Origin: Nocardia abscessus
GTDB taxonomy: Bacteria; Actinomycetota; Actinomycetes; Mycobacteriales; Mycobacteriaceae
Direction of reading: 5' to 3'
Assembly: GCF_015477775.1 (NCBI RefSeq)
Contig: NZ_JADLQO010000003.1
Coordinates: forward strand, 62,001-126,000
Length of the DNA: 64,000 nt
Shown: piece by piece, positions 24,833-32,876 of the stretch
How the letters are laid out: each line of letters starts with the position of its first letter
How positions within the stretch are numbered: position 1 is the stretch's first letter
Notes under the pieces: model-generated
What the model was told of the DNA's origin: nothing
What the model saw: only the letters and a program-made list of their open reading frames with translations
Databases searched by the model: none
Program-made: the position numbers and the translations under genes

Positions 24833-25683
24833 CAGTCGGTGACCCCTCGCGTCTCCAGCTGGGGTACGCCCTCTCTTCATTCTCCGACTACCTTCGTATG
24901 CATGCTCCGGACCTGTTGCCTGCCACCAGGTTCGGACAGGGTGCCGCCGGAATCTCCGGCGGCACTTCCGCGAAGGAGATCGCTCCACACGGCACCACCA
25001 TCGTCGCGGTGAGTTACCGCGGCGGTGTGCTGATCGCCGGTGACCGGCGCGCCACGCAGGGGAATCTGCTGGCCAGCCGGGATATCGAAAAGGTCTTCAT
25101 CACCGACAGCTATTCCGCCGCCGGTATCGCGGGTACCGCGGGCATGGCGGTGGAGATGGTGCGGATCTTCGCGGTGGAGCTGGAGCACTACGAGAAACTC
25201 GAGGGCGTGTCGCTGACCTTCGACGGCAAGGCCAACAAGTTGTCGAAGATGGTGCGCGAGAATTTGCCCGCGGCCATGCAGGGTCTGGCGGTGGTGCCGA
25301 TGCTGGTCGGCTACGACCTGGACGCCACCGATCCGGACAAAGCGGGTCGCATCGTGTCGTTCGATGTGGTGGGTGGACGCAGCGAGGAGCGTTTCGGGTA
25401 CGCCGCGGTCGGATCCGGCTCGGTGTTCGCGAAATCCGCGCTGAAGAAGTTGTACGCCAAGGGAATCGATCAGGAGCGCGCGTTGCGCATCGCCGTCGAG
25501 TCGCTGTTCGACGCGGCCGACGACGACACCGCGACGGGCGGTCCGGATCTGGTGCGTGGCATCTTCCCGACGGCGATCGTGATCGATGAGGAGGGTGCGG
25601 TGGAGGTGACCGAGTCGCGGCTGGCGGAGATCGCCCGTGGGATCGTCGCCGACCGTGAGGCCGCCGAAGAAAGGAGCGCCTGA
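24829..25683 (+). CDS. prcB: 20S proteasome beta subunit
   Basis: 284 residues from GTG 24829. A propeptide of 55 residues ends in PHG, and autocatalytic cleavage would expose the nucleophile Thr56 ([20 protein letters not shown]). The Asp and Lys of the catalytic set lie in the conserved [20 protein letters not shown] segment. It forms the inner rings of the proteasome together with PrcA, and would degrade pupylated proteins unfolded by the ATPase Mpa/ARC, which is not encoded in this window. The propeptide is longer than the mature-chain start requires but normal for this group. Confidence 0.97.
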   Translation: MTVGDPSRLQLGYALSSFSDYLRMHAPDLLPATRFGQGAAGISGGTSAKEIAPHGTTIVAVSYRGGVLIAGDRRATQGNLLASRDIEKVFITDSYSAAGIAGTAGMAVEMVRIFAVELEHYEKLEGVSLTFDGKANKLSKMVRENLPAAMQGLAVVPMLVGYDLDATDPDKAGRIVSFDVVGGRSEERFGYAAVGSGSVFAKSALKKLYAKGIDQERALRIAVESLFDAADDDTATGGPDLVRGIFPTAIVIDEEGAVEVTESRLAEIARGIVADREAAEERSA

Positions 25684-25685
25684 TC

Positions 25686-26486
25686 ATGACGTTGCCGTAC
25701 TACGCGTCGGCCGAGCAGATCATGCGCGACAAGACCGAGCTTGCGCGCAAGGGCATCGGTCGGGGGCGCAGCGTCGTGGTGCTGACCTACGACAAGGGTG
25801 TGCTGTTCGTCGCGGAGAATCCGTCCACGACGCTGCACAAGGTGAGTGAGCTCTACGACCGGGTGGGGTTCGCCGCGGTCGGCAAGTACAACGAGTTCGA
25901 GAATCTGCGCAGGGCGGGGATCCTGCAGGCCGACATTCGCGGGTATCAGTACGACCGCCGCGATGTCACCGGCCGTGCGCTGGCCAACGCCTACGCGCAG
26001 GCCCTCGGCTCGATCTTCACCGATCAGCTCAAGCCGTACGAGGTCGAGATCTGTGTGGCGGAGGTGGGCTATCCGGAGCAGGCGCCGCAGTCGGTGCTGT
26101 ACCGGATCACCTTCGACGGGTCGATCGTGGACGAGCGGGAGTTCGTGGTGATGGGCGGCACGACCGAGCCGATCGTCACCGCCTTGAAGTCGTCCTATCA
26201 GCCGGGTCTGGATCTGGCCTCCGCGATCGGCGTCGCGGTGCGCGCGCTGCAGGCGGGCGTGCCGGAAGGCGCGGAGAAGGAGAAGCGGGCGCTGGGCGTG
26301 AGTTCGCTCGAGGTCGCGACGCTGGAGCAGGCGCGTCCGCGCCGGGCGTTCCGGCGGGTGGCCGGTGCCGCGCTGGAGCGTCTGCTGAACCCAGCACAGG
26401 AGGCGGGCGCCTCCGCGGCGGAGGAGGGAGCTTCCGGGCCGAAGGACGAGGAGCCCGCGGCGAAGGAGGCTCCGCCGGCGGAGTAA
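25686..26486 (+). CDS. prcA: 20S proteasome alpha subunit
   Basis: 266 residues from ATG 25686, two bases after the prcB stop and behind a GAAAGGAG site. [20 protein letters not shown] is the typical actinobacterial alpha-subunit N-terminus that forms the gated pore, and [24 protein letters not shown]-like [12 protein letters not shown] and [11 protein letters not shown] follow the family pattern. The last ~40 residues are Ala/Glu-rich and probably disordered. Alpha rings cap the PrcB rings and dock the ATPase. A strong hairpin immediately downstream marks the end of the pup-prcB-prcA unit. Confidence 0.97.
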   Translation: MTLPYYASAEQIMRDKTELARKGIGRGRSVVVLTYDKGVLFVAENPSTTLHKVSELYDRVGFAAVGKYNEFENLRRAGILQADIRGYQYDRRDVTGRALANAYAQALGSIFTDQLKPYEVEICVAEVGYPEQAPQSVLYRITFDGSIVDEREFVVMGGTTEPIVTALKSSYQPGLDLASAIGVAVRALQAGVPEGAEKEKRALGVSSLEVATLEQARPRRAFRRVAGAALERLLNPAQEAGASAAEEGASGPKDEEPAAKEAPPAE

Positions 26487-26509
26487 TCCGCCGGGGCCGA
26501 CGAGCTCGG

Positions 26510-26540
26510 CGGCCCGCGAACGGCGCTTGTTCGCGGGCCG
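26510..26540 (+). terminator. Hairpin after prcA
   Basis: A perfect 12-bp stem (26510-26521 with 26529-26540) with a 7-base loop, 24 bases past the prcA stop. There is no T-tract. It suggests that pafA, 150 bases further on, has its own promoter. Confidence 0.65.
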
Positions 26541-26680
26541 CATCGGCATGTCCCGAGGTGTGCTTCCTCCGGCGGAAGTGGGGTTTCACCCGGGCAAATT
26601 CCGACAAAGCGGGCCAAATCGTTGTGAAGACGTATGCATACGGGTTGTTCGGTGCACCACGCAAGTCCCTGACATGGCTG

Positions 26681-26694
26681 TAATGTCGATGGTG
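26681..26694 (+). promoter_or_regulatory. Candidate leaderless promoter of pafA
   Basis: TAATGT (26681-26686) is a good TANNNT box lying seven bases before the GTG at 26694, and no ribosome site precedes that GTG. This is the usual geometry of leaderless actinobacterial transcripts. Confidence 0.45.
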
Positions 26695-28052
26695 TGCAGC
26701 GACGAATTATGGGGATCGAGACCGAGTTCGGTGTGACATGCACCTTCCACGGTCACCGTCGACTGTCCCCCGACGAGGTGGCCCGGTATCTGTTCCGCCG
26801 GGTGGTGTCCTGGGGCCGTAGCTCGAACGTGTTCCTCCGCAACGGTGCTCGGCTCTACCTCGATGTCGGGTCCCACCCGGAGTACGCGACAGCGGAGTGC
26901 GACAACCTGGCGCAGTTGGTGACCCACGACCGTGCGGGCGAGCGGGTCCTCGAAGAGTTGCTGATCGACGCCGAGCAGCGTCTGGCCGAAGAAGGCATCG
27001 GCGGCGACATCTACCTGTTCAAGAACAACACCGACTCCGCGGGCAACTCCTACGGCTGCCACGAGAACTTCCTCGTGGTCCGTGCGGGGGAGTTCTCCCG
27101 GATCTCCGACGTGCTGTTGCCGTTCCTGGTCACCCGCCAGCTGATCTGCGGTGCGGGCAAGGTGCTGCAGACGCCGAAGGCGGCCACGTTCTGCCTGTCG
27201 CAGCGCGCCGAGCACATCTGGGAGGGTGTCTCCTCGGCGACCACCCGCTCGCGGCCGATCATCAACACCCGCGACGAGCCGCACGCCGACGCGGAGAAGT
27301 ACCGCCGCCTGCACGTGATCGTGGGTGACTCCAACATGTCGGAGACCACCACCATGCTCAAGGTGGGCACGGCTGCCCTGGTGCTGGAGATGATCGAGGC
27401 CGGTGTCTCGTTCCGCGACTTCGCGCTGGACAATCCGATCCGTGCGATCCGTGAGGTCTCGCACGACTTGACCGGTCGCCGTCCGGTGCGCCTGGCCGGA
27501 GGACGGCAGGCGAGCGCCCTGGACATCCAGCGGGAGTACTACGCCCGTGCCGTGGAGCATCTGCGCAACCGGGACCGCGATCCGCAGATCGATCAGGTGG
27601 TCGACCTGTGGGGCCGCACCCTGGACGCGGTGGAGGCGCAGGACTTCGCGAAGGTCGACACCGAGATCGACTGGGTGATCAAGCGCAAGCTGTTCCAGCG
27701 CTATCAGGATCGGTACGGCATGGAGCTGTCCGACCCGAAGATCGCCCAGCTGGATCTGGCCTACCACGACATCAAGCGCGGACGCGGTGTCTTCGACCTG
27801 CTGCAGCGCAAGGGTCTGGCCAAGCGCGTCACCGAGGACGAGGCCGTGGACGCCGCGGTGGACACCCCGCCGCAGACCACCAGGGCCAAGTTGCGCGGTG
27901 ACTTCATCACCGCCGCGCAGGAGGCCGGCCGCGACTTCACCGTCGACTGGGTGCACTTGAAGCTGAACGACCAGGCGCAGCGCACCGTGCTGTGCAAGGA
28001 CCCGTTCCGCTCGGTCGACGAGCGCGTCGATCGTCTGATCGCGTCCATGTGA
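26694..28052 (+). CDS. pafA: PafA, Pup-protein ligase
   Basis: 452 residues from GTG 26694. PafA phosphorylates the C-terminal Glu of Pup with ATP and joins it to a target lysine. The sequence is very close to the M. tuberculosis protein as recalled: [18 protein letters not shown] with the Mg-binding Glu, [19 protein letters not shown] with catalytic Asp57, and [18 protein letters not shown] and [18 protein letters not shown] further on. No Dop-type loop is present. Transcription is probably separate from prcBA because of the hairpin at 26510-26540. Confidence 0.97.
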   Translation: MQRRIMGIETEFGVTCTFHGHRRLSPDEVARYLFRRVVSWGRSSNVFLRNGARLYLDVGSHPEYATAECDNLAQLVTHDRAGERVLEELLIDAEQRLAEEGIGGDIYLFKNNTDSAGNSYGCHENFLVVRAGEFSRISDVLLPFLVTRQLICGAGKVLQTPKAATFCLSQRAEHIWEGVSSATTRSRPIINTRDEPHADAEKYRRLHVIVGDSNMSETTTMLKVGTAALVLEMIEAGVSFRDFALDNPIRAIREVSHDLTGRRPVRLAGGRQASALDIQREYYARAVEHLRNRDRDPQIDQVVDLWGRTLDAVEAQDFAKVDTEIDWVIKRKLFQRYQDRYGMELSDPKIAQLDLAYHDIKRGRGVFDLLQRKGLAKRVTEDEAVDAAVDTPPQTTRAKLRGDFITAAQEAGRDFTVDWVHLKLNDQAQRTVLCKDPFRSVDERVDRLIASM

Positions 28053-28074
28053 GTGGGGCGGGCATGATCGTGGC

Positions 28075-28371
28075 ATGATCATCGCCTTCTCCGTCACACC
28101 GCTCGGAACCGGCGTCGATGTCGGCCGCGCGGTCGCCGAGGCGGTCCGCGTGGTGCGCGCCAGCGGACTGCCCAACCACACCGATGCCATGTTCACCACC
28201 GTCGAGGGCGAATGGGACGAGGTGATGGCCGTGGTGAAACAGGCGACCGATGCCGTTCTCGCCGCCGCGCCGCGGTGCAGCCTGGTGCTGAAGGCCGACA
28301 TCCGGCCCGGTGTGACCGATGCGATCACCGCCAAGGTGGAGAAGGTCGAGCGCTACCTCGCCGAGGGCTGA
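28075..28371 (+). CDS. MTH1187/YkoF-type thiamine-binding family protein
   Basis: 98 residues from ATG 28075. The pattern [40 protein letters not shown] and [20 protein letters not shown] with a C-terminal helix is the MTH1187 (DUF77/thiamine-binding) domain, a small ferredoxin-like fold that forms oligomers. Some relatives bind thiamine or its pyrimidine moiety; a general function is not settled. It sits between pafA and pafB, 22 bases after pafA, probably on the same transcript, though no functional link to pupylation is evident. Confidence 0.82.
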   Translation: MIIAFSVTPLGTGVDVGRAVAEAVRVVRASGLPNHTDAMFTTVEGEWDEVMAVVKQATDAVLAAAPRCSLVLKADIRPGVTDAITAKVEKVERYLAEG

Positions 28372-28454
28372 CGACCCGGGCGTTCCTGGTCGAACCGACA
28401 CCGAATCGCGCGCCGCCGCGCGGTGGCGGGGGCGCGCAGATTACCCTCTATCGG

Positions 28455-29450
28455 GTGGCGATATCCAAGGTCGAGCGGCTGATGAATCTGGTCATCGCGC
28501 TGCTGTCGACCCGGCAATTCCTGACCGCGGAGCGGATCCGGGAGAGCGTCGCCGGTTATGAGGACTCCGCCAGCGACGAAGCGTTCAGCCGGATGTTCGA
28601 GCGGGACAAGAACGAACTGCGCGATCTGGGCATTCCCCTCGAGGTCGGTCCGGTGAGCCGGTACTCGACGATCGAGGGCTACCGGATCAACCGCGACGCC
28701 TACGAGCTACCCGACATCGACCTGACCGACCAGGAGGCGGCCGCCGTCGCCGTGGCCGTGCAGATGTGGGAATCGCCCGAGCTGGCCGCCGCGGCGGAGG
28801 GCGCGCTGCTCAAGTTGCGCGCGGCGGGCATCCATGTGGAGACCGACGCCGCCGTGGCGTCGATGCCTGCCGTCCCGGCCCGCACCCGTGGCTCGGAACC
28901 GGTGCTCGGCAAACTCCTCGCCGCGATCGACGCGGGCCAGGCGGTGCGATTCGAGCACCGCGCGGCGATCAACGCCCCCTATCTGATGCGCGACGTCGAG
29001 CCGTGGGGCGTGGTCACCCACCACGGCCGCTGGTATCTGGTCGGGCACGACCGGGACCGGGACGCGGTGCGTAGTTTCCGCCTGTCCCGGATCGGCGACG
29101 ACGTGACCGCGTACGGCCCGCGCAACGCCGTGCGAAAGCCGGACGGCGTCGATCTGCGCACCATTGTCGACCAGGTCACCAGCACCGCGCCGGTCAGCGG
29201 CTCGGCGACGGTGTGGGTGGCCGAGGGGCGGGGACGGGAGATCCGCAGGCTCGGCCAGGTGACCGGTGCGCGCACGGTCGGTGGCCGCGCGGGCTCGGTC
29301 GTCGAGCTTCCGGTGCGATCGCGGGATTGGCTGGCCCGGCTCATCACCGGGCTGGGGCCGGATGCCGTGGTGCTGGCCCCGGAGTCGCTACGCACCGATG
29401 TCATTGCGCGGCTGCGCTCGGTGTTCGACCGCACGGAGGTGCGGGCATGA
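28455..29450 (+). CDS. pafB: PafB, WYL-domain transcriptional regulator
   Basis: 331 residues from GTG 28455, chosen because MAISKVERLMNLVIALLSTR matches the M. tuberculosis PafB N-terminus as recalled, and TACCCT (28442-28447) just upstream fits a leaderless -10 box. It has an HTH_11 DNA-binding domain (about 1-75), a WYL domain (about 150-230, EPWGVVTHHGRWYLVGHDRD) and a C-terminal WCX extension. With PafC it forms the activator of the LexA-independent DNA-damage response in mycobacteria. Its stop overlaps the pafC start (ATGA). Confidence 0.93.
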   Translation: MAISKVERLMNLVIALLSTRQFLTAERIRESVAGYEDSASDEAFSRMFERDKNELRDLGIPLEVGPVSRYSTIEGYRINRDAYELPDIDLTDQEAAAVAVAVQMWESPELAAAAEGALLKLRAAGIHVETDAAVASMPAVPARTRGSEPVLGKLLAAIDAGQAVRFEHRAAINAPYLMRDVEPWGVVTHHGRWYLVGHDRDRDAVRSFRLSRIGDDVTAYGPRNAVRKPDGVDLRTIVDQVTSTAPVSGSATVWVAEGRGREIRRLGQVTGARTVGGRAGSVVELPVRSRDWLARLITGLGPDAVVLAPESLRTDVIARLRSVFDRTEVRA

Positions 29451-30424
29451 GCTCGCGGCTGTCGGTACGTCTTTCCCGGCTGCTGAACATGATCCCGTAT
29501 TTCATCGCTCATCCCGGTATCAGCGCCGCCGAGGCCGCCGCCGACCTGGGCGTCACCACCAAGCAGCTGATGAGCGATCTCAATCAGCTGTGGATGTGCG
29601 GGCTACCCGGGTACGGCCCGGGCGATCTGATCGACCTGTCGTTCTCCGAGGAGAGCATCGAGGTCACCTTCTCCGCGGGCATCGATCGGCCGCTGCGGCT
29701 GACCTCCACGGAAGCGACCGCGCTGCTGGTCGCGCTGCGCTCGATCGTGGAGATGCCCGGCATGGTGGACCCGACCGCGGCCCACGCGGCTATCGCGAAG
29801 ATCGAAACGGCGATCGCGGGTAGCGCGGCTCCCGCCGAGGACGGGCGATCGCGAACGCCGCCGCAGGAGGCGCCTGCGGTGGCCGCGGTGCGCTCGGCGC
29901 TGGCGCTGGGCCGGGCGCTGCGGCTGGTGTACTACTCCGCCAGCCGGGACGTGGTGTCCGAACGGATCGTCGACCCGATCCGCATCGTCCTCGTGGACGA
30001 CAACAGCTATCTGCAAGCCTGGTGCAGGCAGGCCGAGGGAGTGCGGCTGTTCCGCTTCGACCGGATCGAGGCAGCGGCCGAACTGGGCGAGCCCGCCCGG
30101 CCGCCCGAGCATGCCACCGAGGCGACGGCGGGCCTGGACCTGTTCCAGGACGACCCCGCGGTTCCCTTGGCGCACTTGCGGATCCACGCCGACTACGCTT
30201 GGGTTCTCGATCAGTACCCGATGCACCGGCTCGCGGTGCACCCCGACGGCAGCCTGGAGGCGACCATGCGGTTCGCCACGCTGGACTGGATGGCGCGCCT
30301 GCTGCTCGGTTTCGGGTCGGGCGTCACCGTCCTGGGGCCGCCGGAGCTGGTCGCGGCGGTGCGCGAGCGGTCGAACGCCGCGCTGGCCGCCTACGAGGAA
30401 GCCGGATACCTGGAGGCCCGATGA
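29447..30424 (+). CDS. pafC: PafC, WYL-domain transcriptional regulator
   Basis: 325 residues from ATG 29447, overlapping the pafB stop by four bases. The N-terminal HTH (RLSRLLNMIPYFIAHPGISA, then EAAADLGVTTKQLMSDLNQL) is followed by a WYL domain with ALRLVYYSASRDVVSERIVD and YLQAWCRQAEGVRLFRFDRI, and a WCX tail. PafB and PafC act as a heterodimer; single-stranded DNA has been proposed as the WYL ligand in mycobacteria. The pafC stop itself overlaps the ATG of a 9-codon frame that leads into the next gene. Confidence 0.92.
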   Translation: MSSRLSVRLSRLLNMIPYFIAHPGISAAEAAADLGVTTKQLMSDLNQLWMCGLPGYGPGDLIDLSFSEESIEVTFSAGIDRPLRLTSTEATALLVALRSIVEMPGMVDPTAAHAAIAKIETAIAGSAAPAEDGRSRTPPQEAPAVAAVRSALALGRALRLVYYSASRDVVSERIVDPIRIVLVDDNSYLQAWCRQAEGVRLFRFDRIEAAAELGEPARPPEHATEATAGLDLFQDDPAVPLAHLRIHADYAWVLDQYPMHRLAVHPDGSLEATMRFATLDWMARLLLGFGSGVTVLGPPELVAAVRERSNAALAAYEEAGYLEAR

Positions 30425-30450
30425 AGGACAACGAGGCCCTACCGGCATGA
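30421..30450 (+). CDS. Nine-codon coupled mini-ORF (MKDNEALPA)
   Basis: ATG 30421 overlaps the pafC stop (ATGA) and its own TGA (30448-30450) overlaps the ATG of the ketopantoate-reductase-like gene (ATGA). Such exact junctions on both sides could carry terminating ribosomes from pafC to the next gene. Nothing suggests that the peptide itself is functional. Confidence 0.3.
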   Translation: MKDNEALPA

Positions 30451-31496
30451 ACAGTCGCGTGCTGGTGGTTGGTGCGGGCAGCATCGGCAATTTCGTCGGA
30501 GGCAAGCTCGGGGTGGCGGGCGCGGATGTCACCCTGGTCGGTCGTAGACGGGTGCTCGACGAGCTCAGCGCGTCCGGGCTGCGGCTCACCGATCTCGACG
30601 GCGGGGACGACGCGCTGCCTGCGGACCGGTTCCACGTCGCCACCGAACCGGATGACGTCGGATCGGCCGATCTGGTGCTGGTGACGGTGAAATCGGCGGC
30701 GACCGCGGCGGCGGTACGCGAGCTGGGTGGCAAGATCCGCCCTGGCACCGTGGTGCTGAGCCTGCAGAACGGCATCGGCAACGACTCGGTGATCCGGGAG
30801 ATCCTGCCGCACTGCGTGGTCTTGGCGGGCATGGTGATGTTCAACGTCGTGCACCATCCCGGCGGACGCTTCCATCGCGGCACCGAGGGCGGTCTCGCGG
30901 TGCAGGACGATCCGGCGCTCGCGCCGTTCCTGGAGGTGTTCGAGCGGGCGGGACTCGGCTTGCGCCGGTATCCCGACCTGCGCCCGGTGCAGTGGGCGAA
31001 GCTGCTGCTCAACCTCAACAACCCGATCAACGCCCTGTCGGGGCGCCCGCTGCGGGAAGAACTCGCCGACCGCGACTACCGCCGCTGTCTGGCCCTGACC
31101 CAGCGCGAAGCGCTCGCGGTGATGAACAAGGCACGAATTCGCCCGGCCCGGCTGACGCCGTTGCCGCCCCGCGTGATGGCCTCCATGCTGACCGTCCCCG
31201 ACAGCCTGTTCCAGCGGGTGGCCGCGCAGGTGCTGGCCATCGATCCGATGGCGCGTTCGTCCATGGCCGACGATCTCGAGCTGGGCCGCACGACCGAAAT
31301 CTCCTGGCTGTGCGGGGAAATCGTCGGACTGGGCGCGATGGTCGGAATGCCGACGCCGGTGAATCAGCGGCTGATCGAATTGATCGTCGCCGCCGAGCAG
31401 GGCGACCGGCGCGCGTGGACCGGGCGCGAACTGCTCGGCCAGTTGCGGGCCGCCGCGGCGGGCAGCGGGCCCGAACACCGGGCGAACGAGCGGTGA
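30447..31496 (+). CDS. Ketopantoate reductase-like (ApbA/PanE family) oxidoreductase
   Basis: 349 residues from ATG 30447. The N-terminus RVLVVGAGSIGNFVGGKLGV is a Rossmann GxGxxG for NADPH. VLVTVKSAATAAAVRELG, VVLSLQNGIGNDSVIRE and the C-terminal helical domain starting QWAKLLLNLNNPINALSGRP (Lys/Asn positions of the PanE active site) complete the family. It probably reduces a 2-keto acid such as 2-dehydropantoate. However, the protein is longer than classic PanE, and housekeeping PanE may be elsewhere, so the gene symbol is withheld. It follows pafC in what looks like the same operon. Confidence 0.8.
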   Translation: MNSRVLVVGAGSIGNFVGGKLGVAGADVTLVGRRRVLDELSASGLRLTDLDGGDDALPADRFHVATEPDDVGSADLVLVTVKSAATAAAVRELGGKIRPGTVVLSLQNGIGNDSVIREILPHCVVLAGMVMFNVVHHPGGRFHRGTEGGLAVQDDPALAPFLEVFERAGLGLRRYPDLRPVQWAKLLLNLNNPINALSGRPLREELADRDYRRCLALTQREALAVMNKARIRPARLTPLPPRVMASMLTVPDSLFQRVAAQVLAIDPMARSSMADDLELGRTTEISWLCGEIVGLGAMVGMPTPVNQRLIELIVAAEQGDRRAWTGRELLGQLRAAAAGSGPEHRANER

Positions 31497-31560
31497 CGGC
31501 GGCGTTCGCGCACGTCACGGTCCGGTAGCATCGAAATATCACAGTCTTGGGAGGTAGATC

Positions 31561-31821
31561 ATGGGCAGTCTGAGCATCTGGCACTGGCTGATCATTGCGG
31601 TGGTTTTCGTGATGTTCTTCGGCGCGAAGCGGATGCCCGACGCGGCCCGCAGCCTGGGCCGATCGTTGCGCATCTTCAAGAGCGAGGTGAGCCAGATGCA
31701 CAACGAGAGCAACGCGCCCGATTCCGGCGCGTCCGCTCAGCAGCCCGCGCCGCAGTTGCCCGCCGCGCAGCAGCCGACGCCGTCGGTCACCGAGCCCCGC
31801 ACCGAGCAGAAGTCGGTCTGA
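31561..31821 (+). CDS. tatA: TatA, twin-arginine translocase pore subunit
   Basis: 86 residues from ATG 31561 with GGGAGG six bases upstream; TAGCAT (31526-31531) could be its -10 box. An N-terminal membrane helix (IWHWLIIAVVFVMFF) ends in FGAKRMPDAARSLGRSLRIF, the conserved F-G and amphipathic helix of TatA. A Gln/Pro/Ala-rich tail (about 45-86) is probably disordered. TatA oligomerises to let folded Tat substrates cross the membrane. Next in line is tatC, as in M. tuberculosis; tatB is usually encoded elsewhere in this group. Confidence 0.95.
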   Translation: MGSLSIWHWLIIAVVFVMFFGAKRMPDAARSLGRSLRIFKSEVSQMHNESNAPDSGASAQQPAPQLPAAQQPTPSVTEPRTEQKSV

Positions 31822-31836
31822 GCGGATCCGCTCGCG

Positions 31837-31862
31837 CCGGAGTGAGGAAGAACTCACTCCGG
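31837..31862 (+). terminator. Perfect hairpin between tatA and tatC
   Basis: CCGGAGTGAG (31837-31846) pairs perfectly with CTCACTCCGG (31853-31862) over a 6-base loop. It stands between tatA and tatC, so it may partially terminate transcription, or stabilise the tatA end of a processed mRNA, giving more TatA than TatC. Confidence 0.55.
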
Positions 31863-31919
31863 ACCTAGTGCTGTTGCCGAGCTGAGCGAGGCACTCAACC
31901 CAGGGGCGATCAACCAACC

Positions 31920-32873
31920 ATGCGAATCCCGTTCGATCCGCGGCGTAGCAAGCGCAGGACAAATCCCGACGGCACGATGTCGTTGGTCGAGCATCTGCAG
32001 GAGTTGCGGTACCGGTTGCTGGTGTCGATCGCCGCGGTGATCGCGACGACGGTGCTGGGATTCCTGTGGTACGCGCACGGGTTCCTCGGGGTGGAAAGCC
32101 TCGGTGAGATCCTGCGGGGGCCGTATTGCTCGCTGCCCGCTTCGGCGCGTGCGACGTTGAGCCCGGACGGCGAGTGCCGTCTGCTGGCGACCGCGCCGTT
32201 CGAGCAGTTCACGTTGCGGTTGAAGGTCGGCATGACCGCGGGCGTGGTGCTGGCGGCGCCGATCTGGCTGTATCAGCTGTGGGCATTCATCACACCCGGC
32301 TTGTACGCCAAGGAACGCAAGTACGCGATCGGGTTCGTTTCCTCGGGCACCGTGTTGTTCGCCGCGGGCGCGGTGCTGGCGTACGTGGTGATCGCGCACG
32401 CGTTGAGCTTCTTGCTGACCATCGGCGACAACGTGCAGATCACGGCGTTGAGCGGGTCGCAGTACTTCAGCTTCATCCTGCAGTTGCTGATCATCTTCGG
32501 CGTCAGCTTCGAGACGCCGTTGCTGATCATCGGGTTGAACCTGGTGGGGGTGCTGACCTATCAGCGGTTGAAGGCGTGGCGGCGGGGGATCACGTTCGGG
32601 TTGTTCGTGTTCGCGGCGATCGTGACGCCGCAGGATCCGTTCTCGATGCTGGCGCTGGCGTTGGCGCTGACGGTGTTGTTCGAAGTGGCGATCCAGTTCT
32701 CCCGGATCAACGACATGCGCCGGGCGCGTAAGGAGCGCGAAGGCTTGGGCGCGCTGTCGGACGAGGAGGCCTCCGAGCTGGGTGGGCCGGAGCCGATCGA
32801 TCCGGCGGAATCGGTCTCCACGCCCGCGGAGAAATCCACACGACCGGTGTCGGACTACTCCGATACGCTCTGA
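31920..32873 (+). CDS. tatC: TatC, twin-arginine translocase receptor
   Basis: 317 residues from ATG 31920, six membrane helices. Family motifs include [20 protein letters not shown] (cytoplasmic N-terminus with conserved H-L-x-E-L-R), the periplasmic loop before [20 protein letters not shown] and [20 protein letters not shown] (conserved Glu/Asp region), followed by RKYAIGFVS. TatC recognises the twin-arginine signal and recruits TatA. A charged ~60-residue tail ends in [11 protein letters not shown]. The helY start lies four bases after its stop. Confidence 0.95.
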   Translation: MRIPFDPRRSKRRTNPDGTMSLVEHLQELRYRLLVSIAAVIATTVLGFLWYAHGFLGVESLGEILRGPYCSLPASARATLSPDGECRLLATAPFEQFTLRLKVGMTAGVVLAAPIWLYQLWAFITPGLYAKERKYAIGFVSSGTVLFAAGAVLAYVVIAHALSFLLTIGDNVQITALSGSQYFSFILQLLIIFGVSFETPLLIIGLNLVGVLTYQRLKAWRRGITFGLFVFAAIVTPQDPFSMLALALALTVLFEVAIQFSRINDMRRARKEREGLGALSDEEASELGGPEPIDPAESVSTPAEKSTRPVSDYSDTL

Positions 32874-32876
32874 CGA

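Noticed and set aside
26510..26540. Hairpin after prcA as a further copy of the 140-bp repeat
   Set aside because: Shares only the short string GCGAACGGCGC; the rest does not align, so it is treated as an independent terminator.
31561..32873. tatB within the Tat locus
   Set aside because: Only tatA and tatC are present; the tatA-like protein has the TatA FG motif and no second Tat helix protein is seen.
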